Shown in pieces: positions 5,359 to 11,560 of a stretch of 11,560 nt of DNA. The stretch comes from Moraxellaceae bacterium (GTDB lineage: Bacteria > Pseudomonadota > Gammaproteobacteria > Pseudomonadales > Moraxellaceae), in contig JAUXNL010000158.1 of NCBI GenBank assembly GCA_030684415.1, forward strand, positions 1 through 11,560, given 5' to 3'. Under the pieces are notes generated by a model. That model had not been told where the DNA came from and searched no databases. It saw only the letters and a program-made list of their open reading frames with translations. Position numbers and translations under genes: made by a program. The stretch's first letter is position 1; every line of letters starts with the position of its first letter.

Positions 5359-7275
5359 GCGGACAGCGCGGCGGTGCCGCCAAGCGCCAGCCAGCAGGGC
5401 GAGAGCCAGTAAAAGGGCGGGTGAGAGGCTGCCGCCGGAACTGGCGCTCGCCACGGCCGTGCTATTGGCCACCAGCGTCACGACCTGCTCTGGGCTTCTG
5501 CCCATATCATCATGCAGGTGGAAGCGGATCGGGTGCTCACCCACGGAGGTCGCCAACCAGGTCAGATGGCCACTGCGGCTGAGGCTGGCGCCCGTCGGCA
5601 GGCTGCCACTCACCGGCACAAAGCGGATGGCATCGCCGTTGGCGTCGCTCGCGGTCAGCAAGATGTTGAACGCCGCATAGGGCTGCTCGTAACGCACGGG
5701 GCTGGTCAGCACCGGTAGATGGTTGGCGGCGAGAGCGGCCTCAGCGGCCGTGACGGCGTTGCCGACATCCAGCAAGCCGCTGCCACACTGGTTGCCACTG
5801 CCGGCCGTGCCCAGCGTGCACCAGCTACCCGCAGGGTGTGGGCGTACCGTGCTCGTCAGGAGATGCCGCAGACGGGCCGGCGTTGCGTATGGCAGCAGTC
5901 CCCGCAGGAGCGCAATGGCGCCCGCCACATGCGGAGTGGCGGCACTGGTGCCGCTGATATCGGTTTCGCTGTCCTGGTCGGCAGTGGTGGTGCCGGTGTT
6001 GCTGAGCGTGCGGATGAAAAGGCTACTGCCGGTACTGAAGCCATCCGTGTCGGTGCCGAAGTCGCCGCCGGGGGCGCTGATGGCGACGCCGTTGCCGACA
6101 TTCGCGTAAATGGCCGAGAGGCCGTCCGCGTTATGCGCCGTTACAGCGATGACATTCTCACATCTGGCGGGGGTGTTGACCTTGCGGGCGAATTCATTGC
6201 CGGTGGCAGCAACGATGATGACACCACGTTCAGTGATCCGGCTGATGGCATCGCTATAGAAAGGGCCGCACTCGCTGCTGCTGCCCAGACTCAGGTTCAG
6301 CACATGCGCGGGGTTCGGGTTGGTGGGCGCGCCGCTGACGGGCAGGCCGGCGGCCCAGAGCATGCCGTCGATGATGTCCGAGTCGAAGCCGCCGCATTTG
6401 CCGAGCACGCGCACGGGGAGGACGCTGGCGCCCCAGTTCACGCCCGCCATCCACAGGCTGTTGTTGCCACTGGCGGCCGCAATGCCCGCCACCTGCGTGC
6501 CATGCCAACTGCTGTCGGCTTCGATTTCACCACTGCAGAGGGACGGCTCTGCGGCAAGGTCGCCCGCCGTGAGCCAGTCTCCCGGGTCAGTGGGATCGTT
6601 GTCGCGGCCGCCTCCATCGTTGGCAATAAAGGTTGTGCTGATGAAGTCATAGCCGGGCAGTACACGGCCGGCTAGGTCGGCATGGGGCACCAGACCAGTG
6701 TCCAGTATGGCGATGACGGTGCCGACAAGGCCGGTGCTGATGGCCCAGGCGGCCGGCAGGTTGGCGCCGCCCTGTACTGTTTCTCCGGAAACAACGCTGC
6801 CGGGGGCAGTCATGCTCCATTGTTCGGGCCAGGCCGGATCGTTGGTAGCAGGGATGATGACGGGGCCGATTCCCCCGCCGCCGCCAATCCCGATACTGAG
6901 GCCGTCACTGCGCCGCCGCCGGTAATCCGGTGCCGCCGCTTCCACCAAGCCGGATGCGCTCAGACGCTGGGCAATTTGCTCGGCCTCGCGGGTGCTGACC
7001 GGCTGCTCCAGACGGAGCACGCTGGTATTGCCATCCATCCGCCGGCGCAGATGCAGTCGCCGCCCGGCGGCACGCGAAAGCTGGTCGGCCACCGCCGGGG
7101 TAACAAGGGCGACGCCGGCGGGTGATGCCGGCGCCGGCGCCAGCCGGATCATCAATTGATCCGTCATGAGCGGCGCTGTGGCCGCACTGCCTTTGCTGAT
7201 GCTGCTGGCCTGCGCCATGCCGCAGGCGGTGGATATGAATAACAGTAGGGAGAGACGGGAAGTGACGGAAGGCAT
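5353..7275 (-). CDS. Secreted subtilisin-family (S8) serine protease with GlyGly-CTERM-like tail
   Basis: The 640-residue protein begins with a signal peptide (about 1-23, ending MAQAS). A likely inhibitory propeptide (about 37-118) and a glycine-rich linker (125-137) follow. The S8 catalytic domain (about 150-515) has Asp192 in AILDTGLV, His258 in SSWHGTQVAG, oxyanion Asn360 in ATGNE and Ser444 in SGTSAATPHVAG, so it should be active. Several cysteines in the domain suggest disulphides. Residues 520-603 look like an Ig-like/cadherin-type domain. The tail SSGGSLSP, a hydrophobic helix and WRHRR (612-636) fit the GlyGly-CTERM sorting signal cleaved by rhombosortase, usual for type II-secreted proteins. 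AAGGA lies 7 bases before the start. The protein is probably released or held at the cell surface; its substrate is unknown. Confidence 0.93.
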   Translation of the reverse strand: MPSVTSRLSLLLFISTACGMAQASSISKGSAATAPLMTDQLMIRLAPAPASPAGVALVTPAVADQLSRAAGRRLHLRRRMDGNTSVLRLEQPVSTREAEQIAQRLSASGLVEAAAPDYRRRRSDGLSIGIGGGGGIGPVIIPATNDPAWPEQWSMTAPGSVVSGETVQGGANLPAAWAISTGLVGTVIAILDTGLVPHADLAGRVLPGYDFISTTFIANDGGGRDNDPTDPGDWLTAGDLAAEPSLCSGEIEADSSWHGTQVAGIAAASGNNSLWMAGVNWGASVLPVRVLGKCGGFDSDIIDGMLWAAGLPVSGAPTNPNPAHVLNLSLGSSSECGPFYSDAISRITERGVIIVAATGNEFARKVNTPARCENVIAVTAHNADGLSAIYANVGNGVAISAPGGDFGTDTDGFSTGSSLFIRTLSNTGTTTADQDSETDISGTSAATPHVAGAIALLRGLLPYATPARLRHLLTSTVRPHPAGSWCTLGTAGSGNQCGSGLLDVGNAVTAAEAALAANHLPVLTSPVRYEQPYAAFNILLTASDANGDAIRFVPVSGSLPTGASLSRSGHLTWLATSVGEHPIRFHLHDDMGRSPEQVVTLVANSTAVASASSGGSLSPALLLALALLAGAWRHRRAVRL

Positions 7276-7307
7276 GCCATGTCCTTGTGCGGCCTTGAGG
7301 TCGGGCG

Positions 7308-7336
7308 ATTCTAGGCGGTGCCCTCCCGGCTGGCGA
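7308..7336 (-). promoter_or_regulatory. Possible promoter of the protease gene
   Basis: On the minus strand TCGCCA (7336-7331) and TAGAAT (7313-7308) are separated by 17 bases. The -10 has one mismatch to TATAAT, while the -35 matches only four positions. It would give a short leader of about 25-30 bases. Proposed from consensus resemblance only. Confidence 0.35.
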
Positions 7337-7366
7337 TAGGGGAAGCCCGCAACCTTGGGTTAACTC

Positions 7367-7493
7367 ACCAGGGATGGCCGGGTCGCGAATCCATCACTCT
7401 TGAGTGATGGATTCAGCGTGAAGCGATTCCGGACATGTGCCGGAATCGCGCGTTGAAAAAGCCCGGGATGGGCGTTCTTCAGCAAGCGGCTAA
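7367..7493 (+). repeat. Multi-hairpin intergenic repeat, copy 1 (upstream of tkt)
   Basis: In order: the CCAGGGATGGCCGG motif; a 13-bp-arm palindrome GAATCCATCACTC-tt-GAGTGATGGATTC (7387-7414); a 10-bp hairpin GCGATTCCGG-acatgtg-CCGGAATCGC (7423-7449); an imperfect hairpin around GCCCGGGATGGGCG (7461-7474); and the end motif TTCAGCAAGCGGCTAA. An inverted copy lies after tkt at 9773-9928, with compensating changes in the palindromes. There is no transposase or open frame of its own. It is probably a REP/BIME-like or MITE-like family of this genome. Confidence 0.8.
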
Positions 7494-7589
7494 TAGTTGA
7501 GCTCCGCCCTGTATTGCGGCGCAAAGCGGTCCGAAGCCTGCCCACCGCATTGGATGGTTGGAACAGGCCATCGCCGATATGCCCCTGAG

Positions 7590-7625
7590 CGTTGGCGTAA
7601 CACTCGACCACACGCATCGCCAACG
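7590..7625. repeat. Perfect 8-bp inverted repeat in the tkt upstream region
   Basis: CGTTGGCG (7590-7597) and CGCCAACG (7618-7625) are perfect inverted arms separated by 20 bases. Spacing suits either an RNA hairpin or an operator for a dimeric repressor. It lies about 135 bases upstream of the tkt start. The rest of 7494-7718 shows no gene or strong promoter. Confidence 0.4.
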
Positions 7626-7670
7626 TCAATGGGTGCGGTTGGCGGGCTGAAGAGGCGGCCGCAGGCCAAT

Positions 7671-7699
7671 TTGCTGCCCCCCTGCGAAACAGGGAGAAT
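7671..7699 (+). promoter_or_regulatory. Weak candidate promoter for tkt
   Basis: TTGCTG (7671-7676), a 17-base spacer and GAGAAT (7694-7699) are the best sigma70-like pair close to tkt, but with only three and four consensus matches. Transcription would start near 7706, just before the two leader hairpins. Confidence 0.22.
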
Positions 7700-7718
7700 A
7701 CGCGCTCTTTTTTCCGCA

Positions 7719-7751
7719 CCCCGGCAGTCTTGCCGGGGTCGCCAGCCCCGG
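7719..7751 (+). promoter_or_regulatory. Mutually exclusive hairpins in the tkt leader
   Basis: Stem A pairs CCCCGGCA (7719-7726) with TGCCGGGG (7731-7738) around a 4-base loop. Stem B pairs CCGGGG (7733-7738) with CCCCGG (7746-7751) around a 7-base loop. Both use 7733-7738, so only one can form. Stem B takes in the first two bases of the tkt ribosome site GGAG (7750-7753). This could set translation efficiency; no ligand-binding domain is recognised. Confidence 0.45.
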
Positions 7752-7759
7752 AGCGTTTC

Positions 7760-9766
7760 ATGCCTGCCGCCGCCCTCCCTGATCGCCGCCTTGCCAATGC
7801 CATCCGCGCCCTTGCCATGGACGCTGTGCAGAAGGCGAATTCCGGCCACCCCGGTGCGCCCATGGGCATGGCCGATATCGCCGAAGTGCTGTGGCGCGGC
7901 CCTTTCCGCCACAACCCGAAAAATCCGGGCTGGGAAAACCGCGACCGCTTCGTGCTCTCCAACGGCCACGGCTCCATGCTCCAGTACGCGCTCCTGCATC
8001 TCACCGGCTACGAAGTCTCCATCGATGACCTGAAAAATTTCCGCCAGTTGCACAGCAAGACGCCCGGCCACCCTGAGCTGGGCTACACCCCCGGCGTTGA
8101 AACCACCACAGGCCCGCTGGGTCAGGGCATCGCCAACGCCGTCGGCATGGCCATCGCCGAAAAAACGTTGGCGGCACAATTCAACCGCGACGGCTTCCCC
8201 GTTGTTGATCACCACACCTACACGTTTCTCGGCGACGGTTGCCTGATGGAGGGCATTTCACACGAAGTCTGCTCACTGGCCGGTACGCTGGGGCTCGGCA
8301 AGCTGATCGCTTTTTACGACGACAACGGCATTTCTATCGATGGCGAAGTGGAAGGCTGGTTCAGCGACGACACGAAAAAGCGTTTTGAAGCTTACGGCTG
8401 GCAAGTGATCGGCCGCATCGACGGGCATGACAGCGAAGCGATTCGCGAGGCCATCAAGTCGGCACATGCGGAAACACAAAAGCCGACGCTGATCATCTGC
8501 CGTACGGTGATTGGTGCGGGCAGCCCCAACAAGCAGGGCAAGGAAGACTGCCATGGTGCCCCGTTGGGCGATGCCGAAATTGCGCTGACGCGTGAGGCGC
8601 TCGGCTGGACCTACGCTCCGTTTGAAATTCCGGCGGACATTTATGAGGCCTGGGATGGTCGCCCCAAGGGCGATGCGCTGGAAACACAATGGAATTCGCT
8701 GTTCCGCGCTTACGAACAAAAACATCCTGAGCTGGCGGCAGAATTGCAGCGTCGTCTGAAAGGCGATCTGCCGGCGGATTTTTCCGCCAAGGCCGATGCC
8801 TGGATTGCCGCCTGCGCTGAAAAAGGCGAAATGATTGCTTCCCGCAAAGCCTCGCAAAATACGCTGAATGCGTTTGGCCCGTTGCTGCCTGAGCTGCTTG
8901 GCGGCTCGGCGGATCTGGCCGGCTCCAACCTCACGCTGTGGAAAGGCTGCCACGGCATTCAGGAGGATGCTGCCGGCAACTACATTTACTACGGTGTGCG
9001 CGAATTCGGCATGAGCGCCATCATGAACGGCATCGCCTTGCATGGCGGCTTCATTCCCTACGGCGCCACCTTCCTGATTTTCATGGAATACTCGCGCAAC
9101 GCCGTGCGCATGGCCGCGCTCATGAAGCAGCGCCTGATTCACGTCTACACGCACGACTCGATTGGTCTGGGTGAAGACGGCCCTACCCACCAGCCCATCG
9201 AACAACTGGCCAGCTTGCGCGGCACACCGAATATGAGTGTGTGGCGCCCGGCTGACACGGTGGAGTCTGCTGTGGCCTGGAAAGCCGCCATCGAGCGTGC
9301 CGATGGCCCGACCGCGCTGGTCTTTTCGCGTCAGAATTTGCCGCACCAGCCGCGCAGCGCCGAACAGCTCGCTTCTGTAGCGCGCGGTGCTTATGTGCTG
9401 GTGCCGGAGAGCGGCGCAGCCATCGACGCCATCATCATTGCCACCGGCTCCGAAGTCGGCCTTGCCGTGGATGCGCAGAAAAAATTGAGTGTGGCCGGCA
9501 AATCGGTACGCGTGGTGTCAATGCCGTCTACTGATGTGTTCATGGCGCAAGATGCGGCGTATCGCGATGCCGTGTTGCCGCCGGCGGTGCGGGCCCGTGT
9601 CGTCGTCGAAGCGTCGCATGTGGACTACTGGTGGAAGTTTGCCGGGCTTGATGGTCGCGTCATCGGCATGACCACGTTTGGTGAGTCGGCGCCCGCCGGC
9701 CAGTTGTACGCGCACTTCGGCATTACAGTGGACGCCGTGGTCAATGCGGTGAATGACATCAGCTAA
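7760..9766 (+). CDS. tkt: Transketolase
   Basis: Thiamine-diphosphate enzyme of the non-oxidative pentose phosphate pathway. It moves two-carbon units between sugar phosphates, linking fructose-6-P and glyceraldehyde-3-P with xylulose-5-P, ribose-5-P and erythrose-4-P. The 668-residue protein (E. coli TktA has 663) shows ANSGHPGAPMGMAD near residue 26, the thiamine-binding GDGCLMEG from residue 158, and YTHDSIGLGEDGPTHQP (463-479) of the substrate and cofactor site. VEASHVDYWWKF lies near the C-terminus. I chose ATG 7760 because GGAG sits 6 bases upstream; a TTG at 7730 would add ten residues with no ribosome site. The gene is flanked by inverted repeat copies and closed by terminator-like hairpins, so it is probably its own transcription unit. 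Confidence 0.97.
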   Translation: MPAAALPDRRLANAIRALAMDAVQKANSGHPGAPMGMADIAEVLWRGPFRHNPKNPGWENRDRFVLSNGHGSMLQYALLHLTGYEVSIDDLKNFRQLHSKTPGHPELGYTPGVETTTGPLGQGIANAVGMAIAEKTLAAQFNRDGFPVVDHHTYTFLGDGCLMEGISHEVCSLAGTLGLGKLIAFYDDNGISIDGEVEGWFSDDTKKRFEAYGWQVIGRIDGHDSEAIREAIKSAHAETQKPTLIICRTVIGAGSPNKQGKEDCHGAPLGDAEIALTREALGWTYAPFEIPADIYEAWDGRPKGDALETQWNSLFRAYEQKHPELAAELQRRLKGDLPADFSAKADAWIAACAEKGEMIASRKASQNTLNAFGPLLPELLGGSADLAGSNLTLWKGCHGIQEDAAGNYIYYGVREFGMSAIMNGIALHGGFIPYGATFLIFMEYSRNAVRMAALMKQRLIHVYTHDSIGLGEDGPTHQPIEQLASLRGTPNMSVWRPADTVESAVAWKAAIERADGPTALVFSRQNLPHQPRSAEQLASVARGAYVLVPESGAAIDAIIIATGSEVGLAVDAQKKLSVAGKSVRVVSMPSTDVFMAQDAAYRDAVLPPAVRARVVVEASHVDYWWKFAGLDGRVIGMTTFGESAPAGQLYAHFGITVDAVVNAVNDIS

Positions 9767-9772
9767 CAATCT

Positions 9773-9803
9773 GCTGAAAACGCCCATCCCGGGTGTTTTC
9801 AGC
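9773..9803 (+). terminator. Terminator-like hairpin after tkt
   Basis: GCTGAAAACGCCC (9773-9785) pairs over 13 bp, with one G·U, with GGGTGTTTTCAGC (9791-9803) around a 5-base loop, starting 7 bases after the tkt stop. The T-run lies in the 3' arm, as in many symmetric terminators. It is also the first module of repeat copy 2, so the repeat seems to supply the terminator. Confidence 0.65.
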
Positions 9804-9928
9804 TCGCGAGTCCGGCACATGTCCGGAATCGCTCCACGCGGAATCAATCACTCAAGGGTGATTGATTCGCGACCTGGCCATCCTTGGTCGGTTCGCTGCT
9901 TGCTGAAAACCATTTTTCAGCAAGCGGC
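9773..9928 (-). repeat. Multi-hairpin intergenic repeat, copy 2 (downstream of tkt), inverted
   Basis: Read on the minus strand it follows copy 1 module by module: AAGGATGGCCAGGTCGCGAA, the palindrome at 9841-9868 (arms GAATCAATCAC and GTGATTGATTC), the GCGAKTCCGG hairpin at 9806-9832, and the ACCCGGGATGGGCG hairpin at 9773-9803. It has one extra module at 9899-9924, CTTGCTGAAAA-ccat-TTTTCAGCAAG, a strong hairpin next to the end motif CAGCAAGCGGCTAA. Most base differences from copy 1 in the 28-base palindrome occur in both arms and keep pairing, so the fold is conserved. Confidence 0.8.
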
Positions 9929-9942
9929 TAAATGGTTTTATT

Positions 9943-9980
9943 CCCTCTCCCCGTTGGTGGGGAGAGGGCCAGGGTGAGGG
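9943..9980. repeat. Half copy of the CCCTCTCCC/GGGAGAGGG dispersed repeat
   Basis: CCCTCTCCCC (9943-9952) and GGGGAGAGGG (9959-9968) form a 10-bp hairpin with a 6-base loop, followed by CCAGGGTGAGGGG. This is the inverse of the right half of the element at 1261-1358. A matching second half is not clear in 9981-10040. With repeat copy 2 it fills most of the tkt–GAPDH gap; I see no convincing promoter in 9929-10052. Confidence 0.7.
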
Positions 9981-10052
9981 GTATCTGCCTCGCACCACCC
10001 ACCCCAGTCCTTATCTGCGCCAGCGGAGAGAGGGCGAAGTAGAGGCCTCAGC

Positions 10053-11063
10053 ATGACATTGCGCGTTGCCATAAACGGATACGGCCGTATCGGCCGTAAC
10101 GTGCTGCGCGCTTTTTTCGAGTCGGGTACTCATCCCGGCCTCGAATTTGTGGCCATCAACGATCTGGGGCAGGCGGAAGCCCTTGCGCATCTCACGCGCT
10201 ATGACAGCACTCATGGCCGCTTCGGTGGAGAGGTGGTGCTGGCAGGCAACGCGCTGCGCATCAACGGGCAAGAGCTGCAGTTGTTCAACGAGCCCTTGCC
10301 GGAAAATTTGCCTTGGGCCGCGCTGGGCATTGATGTAGTGCTGGAGTGTAGCGGGCAGTTCCGTGCGCGTGCCGAGGCGGCGCGGCATCTTGCCGCCGGC
10401 GCCAAAAAAGTGATTATCGGTGCGGCCCCGTTCGACGATGTGGATGCCACGCTGGTCTACGGCGTCAATCACGAGAGCGTGCGTGCGCAAGACCGGATCA
10501 TTTCCAGTGTGTCGTGCACCACACAGGCACTCGCGGTACTGGTGAAACTGCTCGACGATGCGTTTGGTGTCGAGTCTGGCCTGATGACGGAAATCCATGC
10601 GGTCACCTCCGATCAAGTGGTGCTCGATCACACGCATCGCGATTTGCGCCGGGCGCGGGCGGCCGGCAACAACATCATTCCGACCACCTCGAGCAGCATC
10701 GGTGCACTGCGCCGGGTATTGCCCGAGGTGGGGCAGCGCATCGAAGGGTATTCACTGCGTGTGCCCACGCAGAACGTGGCAGCGGTGGATTTCAATTTTG
10801 TCGGGCGCGAGGCGATGTCGGTGGCGGCCATCAACCGTTTGTTTGCCGAACGCGCAGCGGCCAGCACCGATGGCGTGTTGGGATATTGCGATGAGTTGCT
10901 GGTGTCCAGCGACTTCAATCATTCGCCGTATTCACTGATTTTCGATGCCACCGAAACCCGCATTGTCGGGCGGCAGGCAAAAGTGCTGGTCTGGTATGAC
11001 AACGAATGGGGTTATGCCAACCGGTTGCTGGATTTGTGCAGTTACCTGAGCAGGAGAGGATGA
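10053..11063 (+). CDS. gap: GAPDH / erythrose-4-phosphate dehydrogenase family protein with atypical active site
   Basis: A 336-residue NAD-dependent phosphorylating aldehyde dehydrogenase of the Gap/Epd family. The Rossmann motif INGYGRIGR (7-15), NAD-proximal NDLG (36-39), catalytic Cys155 in SCTT, base His182 in EIHAVT, DLRRARAA (197-204), substrate Arg236 in RVPT and YDNEWGYANR (315-324) are present. The context tkt–this gene–pgk is where epd sits in Pseudomonas and E. coli, but several stretches are closer to ordinary type I GAPDH, so the substrate (glyceraldehyde-3-P or erythrose-4-P) is open. Oddly, the near-universal SNASCTTNC reads SSVSCTTQA, and the phosphate-site TGAA segment reads SSIG. 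AGAGG lies 7 bases before the start. pgk follows after 4 bases. Confidence 0.9.
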   Translation: MTLRVAINGYGRIGRNVLRAFFESGTHPGLEFVAINDLGQAEALAHLTRYDSTHGRFGGEVVLAGNALRINGQELQLFNEPLPENLPWAALGIDVVLECSGQFRARAEAARHLAAGAKKVIIGAAPFDDVDATLVYGVNHESVRAQDRIISSVSCTTQALAVLVKLLDDAFGVESGLMTEIHAVTSDQVVLDHTHRDLRRARAAGNNIIPTTSSSIGALRRVLPEVGQRIEGYSLRVPTQNVAAVDFNFVGREAMSVAAINRLFAERAAASTDGVLGYCDELLVSSDFNHSPYSLIFDATETRIVGRQAKVLVWYDNEWGYANRLLDLCSYLSRRG

Positions 11064-11067
11064 GGGA

Positions 11068-11560
11068 ATGACCGTAATCAAGATGGCCGATCTGGAGTTG
11101 GCCGGTAAGCGCGTGCTGATTCGTGAAGACCTGAACGTGCCGGTGAAAAACGGCAAGGTGGCCAGCGCGGCGCGTATCGAGGCGTCGCTGCCCACCATCC
11201 GCCTGGCGCTGGAAAAAGGTGCAGCCGTCATGGTGTGCTCGCATCTGGGCCGCCCCACTGAAGGCGAATTCTCCGAAGAAAACTCGATGCGCCCGGTCGC
11301 GGATTATCTGGCGCAGGCGCTCGGGCGTCCGGTGCCGTTGCTCAAGGATTACCTTGATGGTGTCAGCGTGCAGCCCGGTGAAGTCGTGCTGTTTGAAAAC
11401 GTGCGCTTCAACAAGGGCGAAAAAAAGAACAGTGATGAGTTGGCGCAAAAGTATGCCGCGCTTTGCGATGTCTTCGTGATGGATGCCTTCGGTACAGCCC
11501 ATCGCGCCGAAGGTTCGACCCATGGCGTGGCGCGCTTTGCGAAAGTGGCCGCCGCGGGCC
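11068..11560 (+). CDS. pgk: Phosphoglycerate kinase, N-terminal part (cut by window end)
   Basis: Pgk transfers phosphate from 1,3-bisphosphoglycerate to ADP in glycolysis, and works in reverse in gluconeogenesis. About 164 of an expected 385-390 residues are visible. They follow the E. coli protein closely: DLNVPV (21-26), SHLGRP (58-63), LFENVRFNKGEKK (108-120) with Arg113, and DVFVMDAFGTAHRA (134-147), all of the 3-phosphoglycerate-binding N-domain. The GAGGA at 11056-11060, overlapping the end of the upstream gene, serves as ribosome site. The 4-base gap points to coupled translation in a gap-pgk operon. No stop codon interrupts the frame up to the window end. Confidence 0.96.
   Translation, partial: MTVIKMADLELAGKRVLIREDLNVPVKNGKVASAARIEASLPTIRLALEKGAAVMVCSHLGRPTEGEFSEENSMRPVADYLAQALGRPVPLLKDYLDGVSVQPGEVVLFENVRFNKGEKKNSDELAQKYAALCDVFVMDAFGTAHRAEGSTHGVARFAKVAAAG

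Noticed and set aside
5719..6675. 318-codon plus-strand open frame opposite the protease
   Set aside because: It is the antisense of the S8 protease, whose catalytic triad and domain order leave no doubt about the real strand.
7360..8004. Long minus-strand open frame (214 codons) covering the repeat and the start of tkt
   Set aside because: It runs through the hairpin repeat and antisense to the clear tkt coding sequence; the frame is open because of GC-rich codon bias, and no family is recognisable.
7367..9928. Composite transposon carrying tkt
   Set aside because: No transposase and no target-site duplications are visible, and the order metK–tkt–gap/epd–pgk is the ancestral one in related bacteria, so tkt was not brought in recently.

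Overview
The window is chromosomal core DNA from a GC-rich gammaproteobacterium. The protein sequences and the order metK – tkt – gap/epd – pgk resemble pseudomonads and related orders; I would not name a genus. No phage, plasmid, CRISPR, tRNA or rRNA feature was found. The genes are mostly housekeeping, and the interest lies in the RNA switches and intergenic repeats between them.

Left part (1-5240), the activated-methyl cycle. After a small periplasmic cytochrome c gene (57-380, +) come metF (401-1243, -) and ahcY (1365-2783, -), which read as one ahcY-metF unit. Its leader carries a recognisable S-adenosylhomocysteine (SAH) riboswitch (2867-2956, -) directly behind a sigma70-like promoter. 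The leader also holds a 12-bp hairpin that buries the ahcY ribosome binding site, plus alternative helices that could link the two. Facing it are a small DUF4404-type gene (3087-3353, +), preceded by an intrinsic-terminator-like hairpin, and a strong bidirectional terminator (3522-3558). Then come a four-helix membrane protein (3588-4007, -) and metK (4011-5240, -), separated by 3 bases. MetK makes SAM, AhcY removes the SAH left after methylation, and MetF supplies methyl-THF for methionine regeneration.

Middle (5353-7275, -): a secreted subtilisin-family protease with signal peptide, propeptide, S8 catalytic domain, Ig-like domain and a GlyGly-CTERM-like sorting tail.

Right part (7276-11560, +), central carbon metabolism: tkt (7760-9766), a GAPDH/E4PDH-family gene (10053-11063) with unusual active-site residues, and the start of pgk (11068 onward, cut by the window end). 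tkt is bracketed by two inverted copies of a multi-hairpin intergenic repeat (about 7367-7493 and 9773-9928); a fragment of the same family opens the window. A second dispersed repeat, built on CCCTCTCCC/GGGAGAGGG palindromes, lies between ahcY and metF and again upstream of the GAPDH gene.
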